This document shows positions 1-6,634 of a stretch of 11,676 nt of DNA, one piece after another; within the stretch, counting starts at the first letter, position 1, and each line of letters opens with the position of its first letter. The notes under the pieces are model-generated. The model had not been told where the DNA came from, did no database searches, and saw only the letters and a list, made by a program, of their open reading frames with translations. A program made the translations under genes and the position numbers. Source of the stretch: Rubrobacter sp. (lineage in GTDB: Bacteria; Actinomycetota; Rubrobacteria; Rubrobacterales; Rubrobacteraceae); the NCBI GenBank assembly GCA_013815575.1, contig JACDFX010000016.1, positions 1-11,676 on the forward strand. The letters are read 5' to 3'.

Positions 1-378
1 GTCGATGGCCTCGGCGGCCTTCGCGGCGGCCCGCTTGTCCACGCCGCGCACCAGCTCCAGCATCCCCTGGACGGACGTGGGGCAGACGCCGCGCCTGAGG
101 TGGTTGATCTTGCGCACCGCGGTAAAGGCGTTGTGGTGCTCCCAGTGCCACACGTACTCCCGGACCCTCTCGACCGCAGCCGAATCCTCCGGCACGAACT
201 CGATGGTGACCGCGTTCCCGACGTAGCGACCGTTGGCCCCCGGCAGGTGCTCCGCCGGATACATCACCTGTACCTTGACCGAAGGCGAGTAGAAGGAGAA
301 GCCCACCGGAACACCCGGCGCAACCTCCTTCAACAACCGCCTGCGAAACACGTTGTCCTCGAGATCCGACTCAAACAT
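1..378 (-). CDS. Unrecognised protein, N-terminal 126 residues (runs off the left edge)
   Basis: An open frame starts at ATG 376-378 and stays open to base 1, so only the N-terminal 126 residues are visible. I do not recognise the family. The protein starts MFESDLEDNVFRRRLL and is mixed in character. A likely beta-rich stretch (GFSFYSPSVKVQVMY, about residues 28-42) is followed by an acidic helix with VERVREYVWEHWEHHNAF, and then by KINHLRRGVCPTSVQG and a Lys/Ala-rich helix. No signal peptide or membrane segment is seen. An in-frame TAG lies 15 bases upstream of the ATG, which fixes the start to this codon or a later one. No Shine-Dalgarno sequence precedes it, but a TAGAAT hexamer does, so it may have its own promoter and a very short leader. 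It lies 90 bases downstream of moeA on the same strand. The codon pattern (GC-rich third positions) supports a real gene. Confidence 0.6.
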   Translation of the reverse strand, partial: MFESDLEDNVFRRRLLKEVAPGVPVGFSFYSPSVKVQVMYPAEHLPGANGRYVGNAVTIEFVPEDSAAVERVREYVWHWEHHNAFTAVRKINHLRRGVCPTSVQGMLELVRGVDKRAAAKAAEAID

Positions 379-387
379 TGGACTCGT

Positions 388-393
388 ATTCTA
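388..393 (-). promoter_or_regulatory. Possible -10 element for a leaderless or short-leader transcript
   Basis: On the minus strand TAGAAT, which fits the TANNNT pattern of actinobacterial -10 elements, ends nine bases before the ATG at 378. No convincing -35 box is found 16-18 bases upstream, and no Shine-Dalgarno sequence lies between the hexamer and the start. Leaderless mRNAs are common in actinobacteria and would explain this layout. The call rests on a single hexamer in the 90-base moeA-downstream gap. Confidence 0.25.
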
Positions 394-468
394 CCATCGG
401 ACCCCGATTTCCCGCCCTAGAGTTGGGCATGAGGTTACAGGTTTCAGGCACCGGGAAACGCCGGGACC

Positions 469-1698
469 TCAAAGCAACCTCTCTTCGCGCAGGACGATGG
501 CCTCGGCCGGTTCGCCGGCCCGGACACCCTCGGATTCGGGGCCAATGAGGGCTAGGGCGTCGGCCCTGGTCAGGGAGCTTACGAGGCCGGATCCCTGGGC
601 GCCGACGGAACTGGCAAGCCAGCCCTTCTCGGTCTTCCGGAGGGACACCCTCATGGCGTGCATCCTGCCAAACTTGTTGACGACATCCTCCTCGAAGTAC
701 ACCCGGATACGCGGCCTCTTCCGGTCCTCGCGGCCCATCATGCCCATGAGGGCGGGCCGGACGAAGAGGTCGAAGCAGACCATCGCGGAGACCGGGTTGC
801 CGGGGAGGCCGAAGAAGCGGGTCTCGTCCCGTTTGCCGTAGAACAGAGGTTTGCCGGGTTTGAACTTTACGCCCCAGAAGACCTGCTCCACGCCGAGGTC
901 GAGCAGCGTGCTCTTGACGAGGTCCTTCTCCCCCACCGAGACCCCACCGCTCGTCACCACCACGTCCGCCGTTTCGAGCGCCTCTTCTATGGCGGCGCGC
1001 AACGTTTGCGCATCATCGGAGGCGGCGTAGAGGCGGCTGGCGTCGGCGCCGGCTTCGCGGGACTGGGCGACGATGGCGTAGGAGTTGGAGTCGAAGATCT
1101 CACCCGGGGCGAGGTCGCGCGTCCCGGGCTCAACGAGCTCCGTCCCCGTCGAGAGCACGACGACCTTCGGCCTGCGGTAGACGGGCAACGTCCCGTAGCC
1201 CTGCGTCGCCGCGAGCGCGATCTCGGGCGCCCCGACCTCCGTCCCCGCCCGCAAGATCTCGCTCCCCGTTCGGGCGTCCTGGCCGGCGTCACGGATGTTC
1301 TGCCCGGGGGAGGCGGCCTTCTTCAACTCGAAGCTCTCGCCCCAGCCTGAGGTGTTCTCGACCATCACGACCGCGTCGGCGCCGTCGGGGATGACGCCAC
1401 CGGTGAAGATCTTGATCGCTTCGCCTTCTCCAACACTCTTCTGCGCCGGACGACCCGCCGGCGCCTCGTCAACGACCGGAAACGTCCGTCCCACCTCCGC
1501 GTCCGCGCTTCTCACGGCGTAACCGTCCACGGCACTGTTATCGAACGGCGGCGAATCCACTGTAGCCCGCAGGTCCCTCGCCAGCACGAGGCCGAGCGCC
1601 TCCCCTAGCGGCGTCTCCTCTACGGGCAATTGATAAGTACTGTCGAGTACCCGCCTCTCGGCGTCCGGGTACTCTATGAGTTTCTCGAAGAGTTGCAC
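469..1698 (-). CDS. moeA: Molybdopterin molybdotransferase MoeA
   Basis: MoeA inserts molybdate into adenylylated molybdopterin in the cytoplasm, the last common step of molybdenum cofactor synthesis. With the chosen GTG start the protein has 409 residues, close to the usual MoeA size of about 400-410. Visible motifs, in order, are FDNSAVDGYAVRS (52-64, with Asp58 matching E. coli Asp59), STGTELVEPG (183-192), GEIFDSNS (199-206), GGVSVGEKD (251-259), PGKP (281-284) and LPGNPVS (298-304). The last C-terminal domain follows to residue 409. The frame is open to 1830, but the added 44 residues look nothing like MoeA and are rich in Arg, Gly and Pro. The GTG at 1698 has a strong Shine-Dalgarno sequence six bases away. 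The gene is 159 bases downstream of the RidA-family gene, so it may be the last gene of the operon or have its own promoter. Nothing else for molybdenum is visible, so its link to the sugar genes is uncertain. Confidence 0.93.
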   Translation of the reverse strand: MQLFEKLIEYPDAERRVLDSTYQLPVEETPLGEALGLVLARDLRATVDSPPFDNSAVDGYAVRSADAEVGRTFPVVDEAPAGRPAQKSVGEGEAIKIFTGGVIPDGADAVVMVENTSGWGESFELKKAASPGQNIRDAGQDARTGSEILRAGTEVGAPEIALAATQGYGTLPVYRRPKVVVLSTGTELVEPGTRDLAPGEIFDSNSYAIVAQSREAGADASRLYAASDDAQTLRAAIEEALETADVVVTSGGVSVGEKDLVKSTLLDLGVEQVFWGVKFKPGKPLFYGKRDETRFFGLPGNPVSAMVCFDLFVRPALMGMMGREDRKRPRIRVYFEEDVVNKFGRMHAMRVSLRKTEKGWLASSVGAQGSGLVSSLTRADALALIGPESEGVRAGEPAEAIVLREERLL

Positions 1699-1704
1699 GT
1701 CGTA

Positions 1705-1713
1705 CCTCTTCCT
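1705..1713 (-). promoter_or_regulatory. Ribosome binding site of moeA
   Basis: Minus-strand AGGAAGAGG lies six bases before GTG 1698. It decides for the shorter MoeA start over the upstream in-frame GTG at 1830, which has a GGAGGT directly abutting it with no spacer. Confidence 0.7.
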
Positions 1714-1857
1714 TACCGGTTCAGGTCTTCCCCCCGGATACGCTACCACACCCGAAGAAGTTGCCGAACCGTCTCGCCCGGGGGTCCGGAGAGCCAACGG
1801 CTTCAGGCCGCTATCTCTTCTCAGCCACACCTCCGGCGTCCATATTCGGTCTTCTCC

Positions 1858-2262
1858 CTATCCCACGGTAACATCCGGGCTTCCTGCCACGGCGACGGCC
1901 TCTATCTCGACCAACTGCCCCCCGTACCCCAGCAACGAAACGCCGAGCAGCGTGCTGGCAGCGGCGGCCAAGGGTGACTCCTGGACGACGCCCCACACGT
2001 CGGCCGGATCCTTCCGGTCCTCCGCGACGACGTACACCGTGGTCTTGAGCACGTCCTCCCACCCCGCGCCCGCCGTTTCAAGCGCCTGTCCGAGGTTGTC
2101 GACGACCCGCCTAGTCTGGGCGGCGTGGTCACCCGGGCCTACGAGATCGCCTTCCGCGTCGAGCGGCACCGCGCCGGCGGTCAGGACGAGCCGATCCCCG
2201 GCCGCGGCGTGCGAATAGCCGGGAGTTTGGGCCAGGACGGGGGCGTCGAAACGTTCGGTCAC
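1858..2262 (-). CDS. RidA/YjgF/UK114-family protein lacking the catalytic arginine
   Basis: The protein has 134 residues, the normal size of a single RidA domain. Typical RidA proteins hydrolyse reactive enamine/imine intermediates; they are small trimers in the cytoplasm. Family features are PGYSHA (14-19), LTAG (27-30), the helix TRRVVDNLGQALETAGAGW (50-68), LKTTVYV (72-78) and LVEIEAVA (117-124). Ungapped alignment backwards from VEIEA places Thr104 where E. coli RidA has Arg105, the residue that binds the substrate carboxylate. The local sequence is AASTLLGV instead of PARSCVEV. This places it in an Rid subgroup unlikely to act as a classical enamine deaminase. It starts at GTG 2262, and its GTGA overlaps the TGA stop of the cyclase gene by four bases, so translation is probably coupled. 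AGGGGG upstream is a reasonable binding site. Its real substrate cannot be told from sequence. Confidence 0.88.
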   Translation of the reverse strand: MTERFDAPVLAQTPGYSHAAAGDRLVLTAGAVPLDAEGDLVGPGDHAAQTRRVVDNLGQALETAGAGWEDVLKTTVYVVAEDRKDPADVWGVVQESPLAAAASTLLGVSLLGYGGQLVEIEAVAVAGSPDVTVG

Positions 2263-3068
2263 GGTCCCCCTGGCAACAACGCCATCGCCCGTCCCGGTCC
2301 GCCGGAGGAGCCGGCTATCTTGACGGGTAGGAATACGAAGAGAGCCCCGCGCACCGGCAGCTCCGAGAGGTTGGTCAGAAGCTCCACGTAGCGCATCCCG
2401 CGCCCAAGTCCCTCCTGGTGAACGGGTACGCCGTCGTGGGCGCTCCCGATGCTCGGGGCGTCGATGCCGATGGTCTTTATACCCTTCTCGTGCAAATAGA
2501 CGGCGGTCTGCGGCGAGGGGGCCGGCCAGCCGGGATGCTTCTCTGTGACAAGCGAGCCGCTCAGGTACTTCTCGCCCTCTTCCCCCTCTACGTAGTAGCG
2601 GTCCCAGCCCGTCCGGAAGAGGACGACCTCGCCCTCGACGAGCCCGCCGTGCTCTTCCTCGAAACGGCGGACGTGGTCCGGCTCGATAAACGGGCTGACG
2701 CCGGGCTCTCCCTGCCCGGACAAGAAGCTCACGTCAACGACCACGGCGGGCCCCATCAGGTCTTCGAGGGGGACCTTCTCGCCGGTCTGGGCACCGAGGT
2801 CGCCCGCGAGCGGCAGCCCGGAGCCAGGCGGGGGTACAAAGTGGGTCGGGGCGTCGAAGTGGGTGCCGCAGTGCTCGTCAATGACGAAGAAATTGGTCTG
2901 GTAGGGGGCGGAGCTCCTCGTCTTTCCCGTCGGTCCTTCTACCTCGGCAAACCAGTTCCAGTTGTGGTGGGCGAAGGTCATGTGGCCGGGCCAGGTGCCA
3001 GGCAGCCGCTCGGAGACGGTTACCGAGAGGTCAACGACCTTTGAGTTAGAGAGCGCGTTTGCGTCCAC
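2259..3068 (-). CDS. Cyclase-family metal-dependent hydrolase (PF04199, kynurenine formamidase-like)
   Basis: A 269-residue protein carrying the family signature HCGTHFDAPTHF (66-77), whose His and Asp residues bind the metal. Further family features are the opening VVDLSVTVSERLPGTWPG, the TIGIDAPSIG segment in the C-terminal half, and a VELLTNLSELP segment near the end. Known members hydrolyse cyclic or linear amides (kynurenine formamidase, isatin hydrolase), and some act on other cyclic compounds, so the substrate here is open. A role as a lactone or amide hydrolase in the sugar-acid pathway is speculation. The GTG start at 3068 is preceded by GAAGGAGG four bases away, a strong site. The gene follows the LarA-family gene after a 116-base gap, the largest within the tightly packed central block, and overlaps the RidA-family gene by four bases. 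The two may be a functional pair. Length is normal for the family. Confidence 0.88.
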   Translation of the reverse strand: MDANALSNSKVVDLSVTVSERLPGTWPGHMTFAHHNWNWFAEVEGPTGKTRSSAPYQTNFFVIDEHCGTHFDAPTHFVPPPGSGLPLAGDLGAQTGEKVPLEDLMGPAVVVDVSFLSGQGEPGVSPFIEPDHVRRFEEEHGGLVEGEVVLFRTGWDRYYVEGEEGEKYLSGSLVTEKHPGWPAPSPQTAVYLHEKGIKTIGIDAPSIGSAHDGVPVHQEGLGRGMRYVELLTNLSELPVRGALFVFLPVKIAGSSGGPGRAMALLPGGP

Positions 3069-3080
3069 GGTTCCTCCTTC

Positions 3081-3094
3081 GGGTAAATTTATCC
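3081..3094. promoter_or_regulatory. AT-rich imperfect palindrome upstream of the cyclase gene (possible operator)
   Basis: GGGTAAATTTATCC is a 14-base inverted repeat with six of seven pairs matching. It is an AT-rich island in very GC-rich DNA and sits just upstream of the cyclase Shine-Dalgarno sequence in the 116-base gap. It could be an operator or part of a promoter, but no -35 box is seen at the right distance and there is no second copy in the window that I noticed. Further upstream in the same gap is a small CCCGA-TGT-TCGGG hairpin (3132-3144) without a T-run, so no terminator is called. Confidence 0.25.
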
Positions 3095-3184
3095 GCGATC
3101 CGGACGTCGGGCCCGGAGCGCCACCGTTACGCCCGATGTTCGGGACGGTTCGCGGACCGCCACTACCTGATCGCCGCGTCTACC

Positions 3185-4435
3185 TCAAAACTCACCGATG
3201 GACCCGTCGGCTTCGAAACGGAGCTCCTCGGGTCCGGAGACGACCTCGGCGTCGGAGTTCGCGAGCGCCTCTTGAACGAGGTTCTCGGAGACGTAAAGGT
3301 ACTCAAGGTGCAGCGTGTTCGGGATGCGGACGAAGCGCGTCTCTTCGGGCGGGACGCCCCAGTTGCAGCGGACGGCCGTCTGGAGTGCCTCCCTGTCGGT
3401 GGAGAGAACCATCGGGACCTTCGCGCGTTCGACGAAGGTGCTGGTGACGACGTTGGCGTTCATGGCGCTGCGGTCGATCTGCCCGACGAGCCGCTCCGTG
3501 GTCAGGTCGGCGAGGCCGACGCCCAAAGCGTTGCCGTGCGACTCCTCGCTGACGTCGCCTACTATCACGTACTTCACGTTCGGGGTCTCGGGCTCATCCA
3601 CGCCGAGGATGCGGAAGCGTCCGATCACGTTCGTGTCCATCCCCGTCCCCGAGTAGTTCTTGCCGAGGGCGTCCACGTAGAGGATGTCCACGTCAGAGAC
3701 GGGAAGTACGGGCATCATCCCCATGTACCCGCGCAGGAGTTCCCGCTCGCGGCGCGGGATCTCGCCGGTAGGTATCGCCTCGATGGTCGCCGGCTCGTCG
3801 TAGGCGTTCTCCACGATGCCGAGCCCGAAGAGGATGTGCCCGGAGTCAAGGACCTCCTCGCCTACTTCGACCATGAAGTCACGGATACCCTCGACGCCGT
3901 AGCCGTGCAGGGCGAGGGCCTGGGCGTGCTTGCCGAGCCCGATGGAGGCCATCTTCAAGAGGCCGCTCTCCACCTCGGCGCGGAAGTCCGTGTGGGCCTT
4001 GATCCTGTTGACGACCACGACGCCGTCGGCCTCGGAGGCGATCTTATCCATGAACACTGGAATACCGCGTTCGGTCTCCCCTATCTCGACCGTCTCCATA
4101 GACGACCGGATCGGCGCCCCGCAAAACTCCTCCGTGACGCCTAGAGAGGCCAGGATCTCGACCTGCCCCTCCGCCGTCGCCCCGCCGTGGCTCCCCATCG
4201 CCGGCACGATGAACGGCTGGGCCCCCATCTCCTTGAGTCCGTCTACTACCGCGCGCAGGACCTCGTCGATCCTGGCGATGCCGCGGCTGCCGGCCGTGAC
4301 CGCCACGCTCATCCCCGGCCTGACGGCGGACGCGACGTCTTCGCGCCTCAACTGCTCGCGCACCGTACCTTCAACGCTCTCGACGCGGGGGCGGGGGAAG
4401 GTCTGGCGTACTTTTACGACCTTTGGGAAGTCCAA
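3185..4435 (-). CDS. LarA-family (nickel-pincer cofactor) 2-hydroxyacid racemase/epimerase homologue
   Basis: With the TTG start the protein has 416 residues, typical of LarA (lactate racemase, DUF2088 fold). LarA swaps the configuration at C2 of a 2-hydroxyacid by reversible hydride transfer to a nickel pincer nucleotide cofactor bound to a lysine. Candidate equivalents of L. plantarum His108, His174, Lys184 and His200 are His83 (PAMGSHGGATAEGQ), His148 (NRIKAHTDF), Lys161 (SGLLKM) and His177 (ALALHG). The Lys-to-His spacing of 16 is the same as in LarA. GSHGGA replaces the SHR-type motif of true lactate racemases, so the substrate is probably not lactate. The TTG is one base past the PdxA stop and has AGAGGAG five bases upstream; the in-frame extension up to 4600 lies inside pdxA and is a shadow. 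Coupling to the kinase and PdxA genes suggests an aldonate such as a tetronate as substrate. The cofactor-making larB, larC and larE genes are not in the window. Confidence 0.85.
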   Translation of the reverse strand: MDFPKVVKVRQTFPRPRVESVEGTVREQLRREDVASAVRPGMSVAVTAGSRGIARIDEVLRAVVDGLKEMGAQPFIVPAMGSHGGATAEGQVEILASLGVTEEFCGAPIRSSMETVEIGETERGIPVFMDKIASEADGVVVVNRIKAHTDFRAEVESGLLKMASIGLGKHAQALALHGYGVEGIRDFMVEVGEEVLDSGHILFGLGIVENAYDEPATIEAIPTGEIPRRERELLRGYMGMMPVLPVSDVDILYVDALGKNYSGTGMDTNVIGRFRILGVDEPETPNVKYVIVGDVSEESHGNALGVGLADLTTERLVGQIDRSAMNANVVTSTFVERAKVPMVLSTDREALQTAVRCNWGVPPEETRFVRIPNTLHLEYLYVSENLVQEALANSDAEVVSGPEELRFEADGSIGEF

Positions 4436-4436
4436 G

Positions 4437-5435
4437 CTAACTCCTCTCTTCGGCGCCGGCCAGGGTGCGGGCGAGGTCCAGGGCTGCCTTGAGGCTCGCG
4501 TGGTCGGCCTTGCCGGTACCGGCGATGTCGAAGGCGGTGCCGTGGTCCACGCTGGTGCGGAAGAACGGCAGGCCGACGGTGACGTTGACGCCCGTGTCAA
4601 AGCCCATGAGCTTTATGGGGATGTGGCCCTGGTCGTGATACTGGACGACGACCACATCGAAGTATCCCTGCCTGGCGCGCATCATTACCGTATCAGGCGC
4701 CCACGGGCCGCTGGCGTCGACACCTTCCTCCAGGGCCGCCTTGACGGCGGGCCTGATCCTCTCCAGGTCCTCCTTGCCGAAGAGGCCGTTCTCCCCGGCG
4801 TGCGGGTTGAGCCCGGCCACGGCCACGCGGGGACTCTCGACGCCGAGCTTCCTCAGGGACTGGTGGGCCAGACGGATAACGGCGAGCTCGCGCTCCGGCT
4901 GGGCGCGCTCTATGGCCTCTTTGAGGGAGACGTGGGTCGAGACGTGGATCACTTTTAGCTCGTCGGTGACGAGCATCATGGCGTAGTCGTCGGTGTCTGT
5001 GAGGTCGGCCAGTATTTCGGTGTGCCCCGGATACCTGTGGCCCGCGAGGTGCATCGCCTCCTTGTTCAATGGGGCCGTGGCTATCGCCGCCACACGGCCC
5101 GCGCTCGCAAGTCTGGCCGCCCGCTCGACGTACCGGAACGCCGCATCACCCGCCCTGGCGTCCAGCTCTCCGAATGGCAGGTCCTCCGGAAGCCCGCCGA
5201 CTTGCAGCACGTCAACGGTTCCGGTCTCGAATACGGCGCTTTCGGGCTCGGGGATCTCGTTGACCTTCAGCGGGGAGTCCAGCAGTTGCGCGGCCCGCCT
5301 CAGCATTCCGGCGTCGCCGACCACGAGGGCGCGGTTCCTGTGGTGGAAGTCGGGGTCGGCGAAGGTCTTTGAGATTATCTCCGGCCCGACCCCGGCCGGA
5401 TCCCCCATGGTTACGGCTACGAGCGGCGGCGTCAC
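4437..5435 (-). CDS. pdxA2: PdxA-family 4-phospho-hydroxyacid dehydrogenase, probably PdxA2 (D-threonate/D-erythronate 4-phosphate)
   Basis: A full-length 332-residue PdxA homologue. It has GDPAGVGPE (11-19), APLNKEAM (121-128), GHTE (137-140) and the three metal histidines His168 (STHVSL), His212 (NPHAGE) and His267 (YHDQGH), which correspond to E. coli His166, His211 and His266. RTSVDHGTAFDIAGTG (293-308) is also present. PdxA proper oxidises 4-phosphohydroxythreonine in vitamin B6 synthesis. PdxA2 paralogues paired with DUF1537 kinases oxidise D-threonate or D-erythronate 4-phosphate, and decarboxylation yields dihydroxyacetone phosphate. The four-base GTGA overlap with the DUF1537 kinase gene, and the absence of any other B6 gene, favour the catabolic role. 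Sequence alone cannot separate the two activities. The start is GTG 5435; a GGGAG lies about ten bases upstream. Gene order kinase-PdxA2-LarA with almost no gaps implies stoichiometric co-translation. Confidence 0.9.
   Translation of the reverse strand: MTPPLVAVTMGDPAGVGPEIISKTFADPDFHHRNRALVVGDAGMLRRAAQLLDSPLKVNEIPEPESAVFETGTVDVLQVGGLPEDLPFGELDARAGDAAFRYVERAARLASAGRVAAIATAPLNKEAMHLAGHRYPGHTEILADLTDTDDYAMMLVTDELKVIHVSTHVSLKEAIERAQPERELAVIRLAHQSLRKLGVESPRVAVAGLNPHAGENGLFGKEDLERIRPAVKAALEEGVDASGPWAPDTVMMRARQGYFDVVVVQYHDQGHIPIKLMGFDTGVNVTVGLPFFRTSVDHGTAFDIAGTGKADHASLKAALDLARTLAGAEERS
4441..4447 (-). promoter_or_regulatory. Ribosome binding site of the LarA-family gene, inside the end of the PdxA gene
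   Basis: Minus-strand AGAGGAG is encoded by the last codons of the PdxA-family gene and lies five bases before TTG 4435. It supports the TTG start and translational coupling of the two genes. Confidence 0.65.
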
Positions 5436-6634
5436 GTCTTTTCGTCTCCCTTCAAGAGCGATTCCACGGCCCCGACGATCGTGTCCGGCCTCCCGAAGCC
5501 ACCGGCCTTCGTCACGACGGTGTAGGGGCTAGGGCCGATCAGGGCCCCGACCGGCACGCCGGCCTCCAACTCCCCCGAGAGCCGGATGCCCGAAGCCCCG
5601 AGCGCCCGCGAGACCGCGACCGCGGTGGACCCCCCGGTCAACACCAGCCCGTCGAATGACCCCTCCCCGGCGAGCGCGGCGGCCGCCCCCGCGAGCGACC
5701 TCATGACCTGCCCCCGGGCGGAGGACGAAGCCCTGCCCGAGGAATGCACGACGGCGCACGACCCGCCGGAGAGAATGCCCCGGGCCGTGCCCACCACCTC
5801 CCCGACAGTGCCCGGCCCGACCGGCACGGCCACCTCACCGTACCGCTCGACCATCTTGTCGAGCTGCCCCCGCGACGCGGCGTTTAGGGAACCGATAACG
5901 ACCAGCACGGAACGCGCCTTCGCGAAGGATGGCCTGGTCTCCGCGGGATGCGGCCCCGGGTAGACGGCGCCGAGCGCCAGCGCCAGCCCCGCCGAGCCGG
6001 CCCAGAGGACCGCGCCAGGGTCCGGGACGGCCCGAACCAGGGCCTCCAGATCCGCGTCGCTCTCCGCGTCAACCACGGTCCACTCGTCCCTATCCAGGGC
6101 GCGGCGCACGTTTTCGGGGTCCCCGAGGTCCTCGACGCCCAGAGTGCCTACGGAGGACGACCACCTGCCGAGCAGCGTCGGTACGTGCCCCTCCCTGACG
6201 GGGGTGCGCGGGTCGTTCCTCATCTCCGTCTCATGAACCGGGACGCCGTGGACGAGCTGTGTACCGCCGACCGTGGTCCGTGCGGCGGCCGGGAAGGCCG
6301 GGGCGACGATGGCGCGCCGGCGGCGGGTGGACTCGAAGGCTGAGGTGAGCTCCGCGGCGACCGAGCCGCGCAGGGTTGAGTCGAACTTCTTGTAGACAAA
6401 GCGGGCGGCGCGGGAGTTTCGCCCCGCCTCCGCCACGTACCGGGCGGCGAGGCTGGGGCGTAGCGTGCGGGAATTCGTGTCGAAGACGACGGCGTCGAGG
6501 TCCTCCGGGGGCACCGGCTCTCCGCGAAAGACGACGGCGGTGCGATAGCCGGCGCGGGCAAACTGGACGCCGGTGTCGGCCGCCCCCGTCAGGTCGTCGG
6601 CTATCACGGCGGTAAGCAACTCAGCCCGCCTCAT
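5432..6634 (-). CDS. DUF1537 four-carbon acid sugar kinase (D-threonate/D-erythronate kinase-like)
   Basis: A 400-residue protein with both halves of the DUF1537 family. The N-terminal substrate domain shows IADDLTGAADTG (11-22), DTNSRT (52-57) and KKFDSTLRG (82-90). The C-terminal nucleotide-binding domain shows LTGGST (332-337) and TKAGGFG (375-381). Characterised members (DtnK, DenK, OtnK) use ATP to phosphorylate the terminal hydroxyl of D-threonate, D-erythronate or 3-oxo-tetronates; a relative acts on 3-oxo-isoapionate. Being followed by a PdxA homologue rather than an aldolase points to the threonate/erythronate type. The ATG at 6634 lies 14 bases inside the end of the GrpB gene, and the stop overlaps the PdxA GTG. 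The binding site is weak (GGAG about 11 bases upstream), so a TTG five codons later is a possible alternative start. The substrate assignment is inferred from the neighbour and not from specificity residues. Confidence 0.9.
   Translation of the reverse strand: MRRAELLTAVIADDLTGAADTGVQFARAGYRTAVVFRGEPVPPEDLDAVVFDTNSRTLRPSLAARYVAEAGRNSRAARFVYKKFDSTLRGSVAAELTSAFESTRRRRAIVAPAFPAAARTTVGGTQLVHGVPVHETEMRNDPRTPVREGHVPTLLGRWSSSVGTLGVEDLGDPENVRRALDRDEWTVVDAESDADLEALVRAVPDPGAVLWAGSAGLALALGAVYPGPHPAETRPSFAKARSVLVVIGSLNAASRGQLDKMVERYGEVAVPVGPGTVGEVVGTARGILSGGSCAVVHSSGRASSSARGQVMRSLAGAAAALAGEGSFDGLVLTGGSTAVAVSRALGASGIRLSGELEAGVPVGALIGPSPYTVVTKAGGFGRPDTIVGAVESLLKGDEKT

Noticed and set aside
1720..1780. Possible promoter for moeA (TTCGGC, 17 bases, TAGCGT on the minus strand)
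   Set aside because: Only the spacing is good; the -35 match is poor and such matches are expected by chance in this composition.
1699..1830. In-frame 44-residue N-terminal extension of MoeA from an upstream GTG
   Set aside because: The residues do not resemble MoeA, the upstream GTG has no properly spaced binding site, and GTG 1698 has a strong one and gives the usual protein length.
3132..3144. CCCGA-TGT-TCGGG hairpin as a terminator after the LarA-family gene
   Set aside because: The stem has only five pairs and no T-run follows.
4436..4600. LarA-family start at 4600
   Set aside because: The extra 55 residues lie entirely within the PdxA coding region in another frame and are low-complexity Pro/Ser/Thr, a shadow of GC-rich codons.
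4437..5435. Vitamin B6 biosynthetic PdxA
   Set aside because: Not excluded by sequence, but the overlap with a DUF1537 kinase and lack of other B6 genes make the catabolic PdxA2 role more likely.
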